A stretch of DNA of 64,000 bases from Geodermatophilus aquaeductus (GTDB lineage: Bacteria; Actinomycetota; Actinomycetes; Mycobacteriales; Geodermatophilaceae), in NCBI RefSeq assembly GCF_900182545.1, contig NZ_FXTJ01000001.1, forward strand, positions 62,001 to 126,000, written 5' to 3'. The position numbers and the translations under genes were made by a program. A model generated the notes under the pieces. The model was given only the letters and a program-made list of their open reading frames with translations. It ran no database searches and was not told the origin of the DNA. Shown here piece after piece: positions 63,632-64,000 of the stretch (its first letter is position 1; each line of letters starts with the position of its first letter).

Positions 63632-64000
63632 CTACAGCTCCGCGACGTCGGCCTGCTTGGCGCGCACGGCCTCCGCCGCCTCGCGCAGCCCGGCCAGTTC
63701 GCTCTCGGTGAGATCCCCCTCGACCACCCGGCGCACACCCTGGCGGCCGATCTCGGCCTCGACGCCCAGGTAGACCCCGGAGATGCCGTACTCGCCGTCG
63801 ACCCATGCGCACACGGGCATGACGGCGCCGGAGTCCTCCATCACGGCGCGGGCCATGCGGGCCGCCGCCGCCGACGGCGCGTAGTACGCCGACCCGGTCT
63901 TGAGCAGGGCGACCACCTCGGCGCCGCCGTTGCGGGTGCGCTGCACCAGGTGCTCGATGCGGTCGGCGGCCATCACGTCGGCCAGCGGCTTGCCGTCGAC
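63632..64000 (-). CDS. mdh: Malate dehydrogenase, C-terminal part (partial)
   Basis: The last 122 residues of a lactate/malate dehydrogenase family protein; the start lies beyond the window. Readable: GKPLADVMAADRIEHLV, ALLKTGSAYYAPSAAAARMARAVMEDSG, then VCAWVDGEYGISGVYLGVEAEIGRQGVRRVVEGDLTESELAGL. This is the usual C-terminus of the LDH-like MDH group (the 'KTGSAYYAPSAA' run and 'G.YGI...YLGV..EIG..GV'). Located upstream of icd on the same strand with a 58-base gap, so two TCA enzymes are probably co-regulated. Confidence 0.88.
   Translation of the reverse strand, partial: VDGKPLADVMAADRIEHLVQRTRNGGAEVVALLKTGSAYYAPSAAAARMARAVMEDSGAVMPVCAWVDGEYGISGVYLGVEAEIGRQGVRRVVEGDLTESELAGLREAAEAVRAKQADVAEL

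Overview
This window is a high-GC, densely packed actinobacterial chromosome segment. Methylmalonyl-CoA mutase split into two subunits, many GTG starts, ATGA/GTGA gene overlaps, an AfsR-type regulator, a BMP-type nucleoside transporter and an Icd/Mdh pair suggest a Frankineae-like actinobacterium. Geodermatophilaceae (Blastococcus, Modestobacter, Geodermatophilus) is my best guess, made from protein flavour only. I saw no rRNA, tRNA, CRISPR array, prophage or transposase, and no gene-free stretch above 300 bases.

Layout. 1-0.86 kb: the end of an IspD-like cytidylyltransferase and an SDR. 0.86-8.6 kb: MeaB, MutB, MutA, an M20 peptidase and a YbdK-type carboxylate-amine ligase, all on the minus strand. 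A 22-bp near-palindrome occurs twice here, once inside the mutA coding sequence. 8.7-15.1 kb: a small secreted protein, a 1497-residue SARP/NTPase/WD40 regulator and an M16-like peptidase. 15.2-25.8 kb: purine nucleoside phosphorylase, phosphosugar mutase, HAD hydrolase, small membrane proteins, Gfo/Idh oxidoreductase, Upp, a cation antiporter, then deoC with a full-length and a half-length aldehyde dehydrogenase. 25.8-38.1 kb: an 11-gene divergent catabolic/uptake locus bounded by hairpins. 38.2-41.3 kb: an acidic duplicated protein of unknown function and a DEAD-box helicase. 41.5-52.3 kb: Add, a membrane protein, an ABC-2 exporter, DeoA, Cdd and a BMP-family nucleoside ABC transporter. 52.6-64 kb: D,D-carboxypeptidase, YihY/BrkB, 2'-5' RNA ligase-like protein, TrpS, Pat-like aminotransferase, GalE, a CNNM/CorC-like protein, a CAP-domain protein, a DUF559/AbiEi-like protein, Icd and the end of Mdh.

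How the genes work together. The clearest theme is nucleoside salvage: uptake (BMP lipoprotein, ATPase, two permeases), deamination (Cdd, Add), phosphorolysis (DeoA, PNP), pentose-phosphate isomerisation (mutase), aldol cleavage (DeoC), aldehyde oxidation (ALDH pair) and uracil capture (Upp). The order PNP-mutase-upp ... add-deoA-cdd resembles the deoD-pmmB-upp-add-deoA-cdd block of Mycobacterium tuberculosis. Here about 20 kb of other genes separate upp from add.

The most novel-looking system is the locus at 25.8-38.1 kb. A dipeptide-type ABC importer, a GntR/FCD regulator, two paralogous CoA-ligase-like enzymes, two paralogous metallo-beta-lactamase-fold hydrolases and an FAH-family hydrolase are arranged around one unusually AT-rich divergent promoter. 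Its substrate cannot be read from the sequence.
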